Shown here: in pieces, positions 60,220 through 64,000 of the stretch
How the letters are laid out: each line of letters begins with the position of its first letter
How positions within the stretch are numbered: position 1 is the first letter of the stretch
Origin: Mycocentrospora acerina
Lineage: Eukaryota; Ascomycota; Dothideomycetes; Pleosporales
Reading direction: 5' to 3'
Length of the DNA: 64,000 bases
Assembly: GCA_022701365.1 (NCBI GenBank)
Contig: JAKUHH010000380.1
Span: forward strand, 1-64,000
Program-made: the position numbers and the translations under genes
Notes under the pieces: generated by a model
What the model was told of the DNA's origin: nothing
The model's input: only the letters and a program-made list of their open reading frames with translations
The model's database searches: none

Positions 60220-60456
60220 ACGTCCTCCCTGCGTGACGAGGCACCCCCCGTGGCGAGACACACACCGAGTACCCTGGCTTCGACCGACTCCATCTCTGCG
60301 CGCACATATACGTTTGCGATGTTTCTGTTCGAGTCGCATGCCTTCGCTGTTCGCACACACCTGAGACCTTGGTTGTTCACAAGGGAGGGGGATGAGCTGC
60401 CCGAATGGCAAAAGTGTCTCGCCACAGGGGGTGTCTCGCCACGCAGGGAGGGACGT
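60220..60456. mobile_element. MITE with 43-bp inverted ends and TA duplication (family C)
   Basis: The left end begins ACGTCCTCCCTGCGTGACG and the right inverse begins ACGTCCCTCCCTGCGTGGCG; both continue with CACCCCC and GTGGCGAGACAC. The TIRs are about 43 bases with few mismatches. TA lies directly outside on both sides (60218-60219, 60457-60458). Size 237 bp. The arrangement of ACGT, a CCC block, GCG, CACCCCC and GTGGCG parallels family A at 17658, so the two families share ancestry. The high TIR identity suggests fairly recent activity. Confidence 0.92.
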
Positions 60457-60805
60457 TAGATCTATTATACTATAGCTCCGAGAATTGGTAACACCACGAA
60501 TCAATCTACTGCGACACCAACGCCTCGATAATTCTCTCGCCGTACACCAGTACTAGGTGCGGAAATAGCTGAAGAACATTGGGAAACTCAGTATGGCTTT
60601 ATATATTCGCGTGGAGGATGCCCTGGGCATCAAATTACTGGATCCATCTCGTTACGTGGTGATTCTCGCTGCGTGGTGAAGGATAGTAATTTACAAAAAT
60701 AATAATTATCACATACATCAAAGAAGTACTAGGTTCAAATCAGTTGAAAGTATCGTTTGATTCTGCCATAATAACAACTAAACTGACACCAGCTCTCATG
60801 TTGAA

Positions 60806-61621
60806 TCAGCACATTATACCTTTGATCTTTACCCAATTCTCTTGGTCAGCAAGCGCTGTAGCTTCCTTCGCCAATCTGTCTGCTGTTGTATTAAGATTTC
60901 TCGAAATGAGCCAAAACTGTACTTCTACCCCTGCTTGACTCCATTTCTCGAGTTCTTTTACAAGCTCTTTCCAAAGGTCCTGGTTCTTTACTGGGTTCTT
61001 TGTTGATGTCTGCCATCCATTCCGCTGCCATTTCTTTATCCATTCTGTAGATCCGTCAACTACGTAAGACGAGTCTGTTGCGATCACAAGGCGTTGGCAT
61101 CCCTCATTGTTCCACAGCCGAAATCCGAAAGCAGCGATAACGGCACGGAGCTCGGCACGGTTACTGGTCTGAGATCCGGCTTCTCCAGTAGGGCCGCGAG
61201 ACTCGAGTCGAAATTTAGAAGCGCCCAGTTCATGAAGGTTCATAGAACGAGTGGAATGCCCAGAAGAAGTTTTTGACGGAATTGTTAAGGGAGATGTTTC
61301 GGGACGATAGACAAAGGCACAACCTCCTCTAGCATCTTTGTTTCCGTTTTCACTACAGGCGCCATCTGTGTAGATAAGAAACTCAGATTTATTCGATCGA
61401 CGAATGAAACGTGGGGCTGGAATCGTGCACTTATTTAAGCTGGGCATGAACAGGGTTTCGGGGGTGTCGGTTGCATTTGGAGGAAGGAACCGTGTAAAAT
61501 TTGATGCCGGATCAAGAGGTGGAAATTCGGGTTGGTCGTATCGGCCACCAAGAAGGAGCCCAACACCTTCCGGTAATAAACCGTCGGGAGCGACGAGGAA
61601 CTTACGCTTAAGAAGATCCAT
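60806..61621 (-). CDS. RNase H (type 1) domain protein
   Basis: The frame gives 271 residues from an ATG at 61621. The RNase H domain spans about 80-262: IYTDGACSENGN with Asp86, SNRAELRAVIAA with Glu157, VIATDSSYVVDG with Asp183 and NTTADRLAKEAT with Asp248, the four acidic residues that hold the two metal ions. The His loop ahead of the last Asp is replaced by an SRNLNTT stretch, as in many fungal members. It removes RNA from RNA-DNA hybrids. The N-terminal 75 residues have no obvious domain. The open frame reaches 61705 with a GTG, but ATG 61621 is the better start. It lies beside a pogo relic but is not part of it, because such elements encode no RNase H. Confidence 0.9.
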   Translation of the reverse strand: MDLLKRKFLVAPDGLLPEGVGLLLGGRYDQPEFPPLDPASNFTRFLPPNATDTPETLFMPSLNKCTIPAPRFIRRSNKSEFLIYTDGACSENGNKDARGGCAFVYRPETSPLTIPSKTSSGHSTRSMNLHELGASKFRLESRGPTGEAGSQTSNRAELRAVIAAFGFRLWNNEGCQRLVIATDSSYVVDGSTEWIKKWQRNGWQTSTKNPVKNQDLWKELVKELEKWSQAGVEVQFWLISRNLNTTADRLAKEATALADQENWVKIKGIMC

Positions 61622-61769
61622 GATTTGGGAACAGAGTGAAGAACTGTTGTCTTCACGGTTAATGCTATCTTTAGTGAAATTGTCACCACTACCCCGCAAA
61701 ATCACGTGACCCCACGACCGTTCAACAACTCAATATGATTGTACAGATTTGATAACGAAACGAATAATG

Positions 61770-63669
61770 TTAATACATTTTTACAACCGGTGCCAGCCAT
61801 AGCACTCCTGCGGCTTCTACTGTTTGAATGCCGCTCACTCTTGCGACTTTGCCTTCTCGCACCGATGGACCAGCCTCGACGTTTGGCGAATTTACCTCTA
61901 CTTCCAACGCAGTACTCTTACACTTCCGACCACGTTTTACCGTACTCGCAGATGTTGTAGCTTCTACTGCCTTCTGCATAGCATTTTGAGACTTTCGATC
62001 ACGTCTTGCCTTGGCTTTAGCATCCTTGGCTGCGCTCTCTTCCGCACGCTTTGACCGTTTATCTTGGAGATGCTTACAAGTAAACACTTGCCTGGACCCC
62101 TTCTCTAGTATATCTGTGCCTTGGTAGCTCGTCGGGGCTTAGCTTCGTTGTTGACCGCCATCAAGAGTTGAATATGGTTCTGCTGAAGAGCACTCTTCGT
62201 TAAAGATAATTGGGTAGATTTGGCCAATTTAAGTAAGTGTCTTTGTAAGTTCTGCTTGCTCGTTGCGTCAAGAGCACGAGCATCCCTTTCTAGAATCAAG
62301 TTTTGTAGCGATATAAGGCCGGCTGCTGATACCGGTGTTACAGGGGTTTGCGGTTCTGCATCTTCTTGACATGGTGCTTCGTTGGTAACCGCAAGAGTTA
62401 GTTCAGCTGGAGGTTTTGGCACAGTCCGGAGTACTCTATCTGGACTTAACGGAAACAGGCCACTGGCGGCCAAACCGCCCCTAATATTCTTGGGCATGAA
62501 CACCTGCTCCCTCACAGGCTTGTATAGAGAAGTTAAGTGCTCTTTGCCAATAGTAGTAACACCACCTCGCCCTAATCGTTCGACCTGTTCGCGGTAGGCT
62601 GTCTTCAGAGGGCCAAATACAGCAACGTCGCGAGGTTGAGTCTTGTGAGAGGTATGCGAGGGAAGATGACATAAGATGATGCTGTTTGCAAAACAATACT
62701 CTAGGATCTCAAGGGTCTCTCGTGCGTGCCAAAGCCGTCAAGGATCAGTACACAAGGTCTCCCATTAGCACGTTCCTTCGTCTCAGGGTCAAATACACGC
62801 TTGAGCCACTGCAAGCTAATGTTGGAGTAGGTATATCTAGATTCATTGCATGTATAATGCCACCCAGGAGTGGGGAAAGTGGTCCAGTTGCTTCGAGGGG
62901 TAGTAGCTGGCCAAATGATCATGGGGTTTGGATACCTACCGTCAGCACCGATGCACTCCACAGCAGTAAATGTCGTTCGCTTCACGCGCGCGCCTCTATG
63001 TTTAGGTTTATCATCCTTACCTACGAGAACTTTTACAGAGCCAAGCATGGATAGCATGACCCCAGTCTCGTCCATGTTATACACATTCTCCGCTAGGATA
63101 GTTAGGTCGCGCAACACCCGCCCTATCACCTCGAACTAGTGTCATCTTTCCGGCGATATTCGTCTCGTGCCGGTTCCAGTCTAGCGCCGTGACCCGTCTC
63201 GCCGCCGTCTCTGGGTGGCGTTTCTCGAAAGCCTTTGGCCAGTTCTTGCCCGGAGGGTTGAGAGGTCAATCTGCCGGAGGTCGCGCGCGAGTGGCTACGA
63301 AGGCGAGGGCGAGAATGCACTTGATTCGTATGGGCTGGCCGAGATCTGACATGTATAAGAGATGAACTTTACGAGCGCACTCTCTTCCCATGGTTTCAGG
63401 TACAGCTGGCTGTCGGCCTTGTCCTTGTCTGAGGGCCCGCCATGGTCGCGACGATGGAGGGAACTACGAGCGACTCCGCCGTGGTCTGCTAGGGTACAGT
63501 ACGATCTACGCACACCAGGAAGAACTCCTCGTGCTAATACTTGCCTTGCCTTATCCATGATAGTTGGTTGCGGTCTACAGTGCGGAGGCTGCCTGATCGC
63601 CTGACGGCGTCGTGAGGCATCGCGACAACAAAAGGACGCATTCCAGGCCACAGGCTCACAAAGCGCCAC
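61770..63669 (-). mobile_element. Pogo-type element with recently decayed transposase
   Basis: The minus strand reads a Tc5-type N-terminus (YLKPWEESALVKFI), then GQPIRIKCILALAF, NPPGKNWPKAFEKRHPE, then AENVYNMDETGVMLSMLGS (first Asp), SLQWLKRVFDPETK, VLILDGFGTHE (second), SHKTQPRDVAVF (third), LFPLSPDRVLRTVPKPPAEL and a basic tail ending WLAPVVKMY. Breaks: a frame change near 63350, TGA at 63266-63268, a frame change near 63140, a two-base change just after GFGTHE at about 62705, and a frame change near 62100. All three acidic residues are kept, so few lesions inactivate it. Terminal repeats were not found. Confidence 0.88.
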
Positions 63670-64000
63670 ATTTATTTTTTGGGCATTGAGTATAGGTATA
63701 GCGTGGGAATTTGATACCGAGTTATGTTAGCAGCCAACATGGTTAGAGCCTCTCGTGAAAGCAGGAGGCTTTTCTGCATCGTCTTCTCTGTACGACGGAC
63801 CTCTCGGCATCCACGATCCCGGTGTCAAAATAACTTCTAACAACAGGAAGTCTATTCTTGCTACTTATACTGCATCTGTAGACCTCTGATTGATTGATAG
63901 AGCTGTTCATTCGCGAATAGACAGGGGTGAACTAGTGAGGGATAAACTAATAGTCTTGAGGAAAAGATCGACAACATGAGCAACAACGACGGGATTCTAT
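63670..64000. other. Window end, unassigned
   Basis: Flank of the pogo element. The last 25 bases contain an ATG at 63976 after GATCGACAAC, reading MSNNDGIL to the window edge, which may be the start of a gene or retrotransposon ORF; not callable. A TGTTAG...CTAACA pair at 63727 and 63842 has no target duplication. Confidence 0.35.

Larger units (their letters stand above)
58808..60805. other. Intergenic with MITE and a weak relic
   Basis: Contains the MITE at 60220-60456 and a weak minus-strand relic at 59170-59542. The sequence ATGGGATACAT is repeated twice near 59680. Nothing else is supportable. Confidence 0.45.

Noticed and set aside
63727..63842. A TGTTAG...CTAACA segment resembling a short LTR
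   Set aside because: The flanking five bases do not match and no related LTR is present.

Overview
This looks like a nuclear segment of a filamentous ascomycete genome, most likely Dothideomycetes/Pleosporales-like. The reasons are the very short spliceosomal introns (43-69 nt, donors such as GTATGT or GTAAGT, branch sites such as TACTGAC), the many lineage-expanded fungal families (BTB, SET/MYND, HNH, OTT_1508-type deaminase, DUF3723-like, STAND N-terminus), and seven relics of pogo/Fot1-type DDE transposases with TA-flanked miniature elements. No tRNA, rRNA, CRISPR array or bacterial operon was seen. The taxonomic call is inference.

Layout. 0.9-10.3 kb: an F-box-like gene (-), a decayed HNH-nuclease gene (+), an unknown two-exon gene with a Lys-rich tail (-), a BTB gene (+) and a two-exon gene with a possible transglutaminase-like Cys-His-Asp core (+). 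11.1-12.1 kb: a pogo relic. 12.6-16.5 kb: a 791-aa conserved unknown protein (-) and a PAQR membrane receptor (-), followed by another transposase scrap. 16.9-21.9 kb: about 5 kb with no supportable gene apart from one MITE. 21.9-23.5 kb: a two-exon unknown gene (-). 24.4-31.3 kb: a graveyard holding a coiled-coil pseudogene, a SET pseudogene, dispersed repeats, a BTB gene with one stop, and a pogo relic carrying a solo LTR with a perfect 5-bp target duplication. 31.6-41.4 kb: a DUF3723-like fragment, a SET gene with one stop, an inverted repeat, an intact MYND-finger gene, another pogo relic with a MITE, a gene with one frameshift, a larger MITE and a STAND/NLR N-terminal relic. 41.4-45.6 kb: gene-poor, with a hairpin MITE. 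45.6-58.8 kb: the best-preserved block, with an OTT_1508-like deaminase (+), an AT-rich pogo relic, a four-exon DDX60-like Ski2 helicase (-), a pogo relic and a three-CCCH plus RBR E3 ligase (+). 58.8-64 kb: a TIR-rich MITE, a type I RNase H (-) and a recently decayed pogo transposase (-).

How it fits together. The window is a mosaic of intact single-copy genes and decaying members of expanded families, broken up by TA-targeting transposons. Many stops are of the CAR-to-TAR or TGG-to-TAG kind, which is what RIP (C-to-T at CpA) would give, but this needs counting. The most suggestive functional grouping is 45.6-61.6 kb: a nucleic-acid-type deaminase, a DDX60-like RNA helicase, an RNA-binding RBR ligase and an RNase H lie within about 16 kb. 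A shared role in RNA surveillance or defence is only a hypothesis from proximity and family knowledge.
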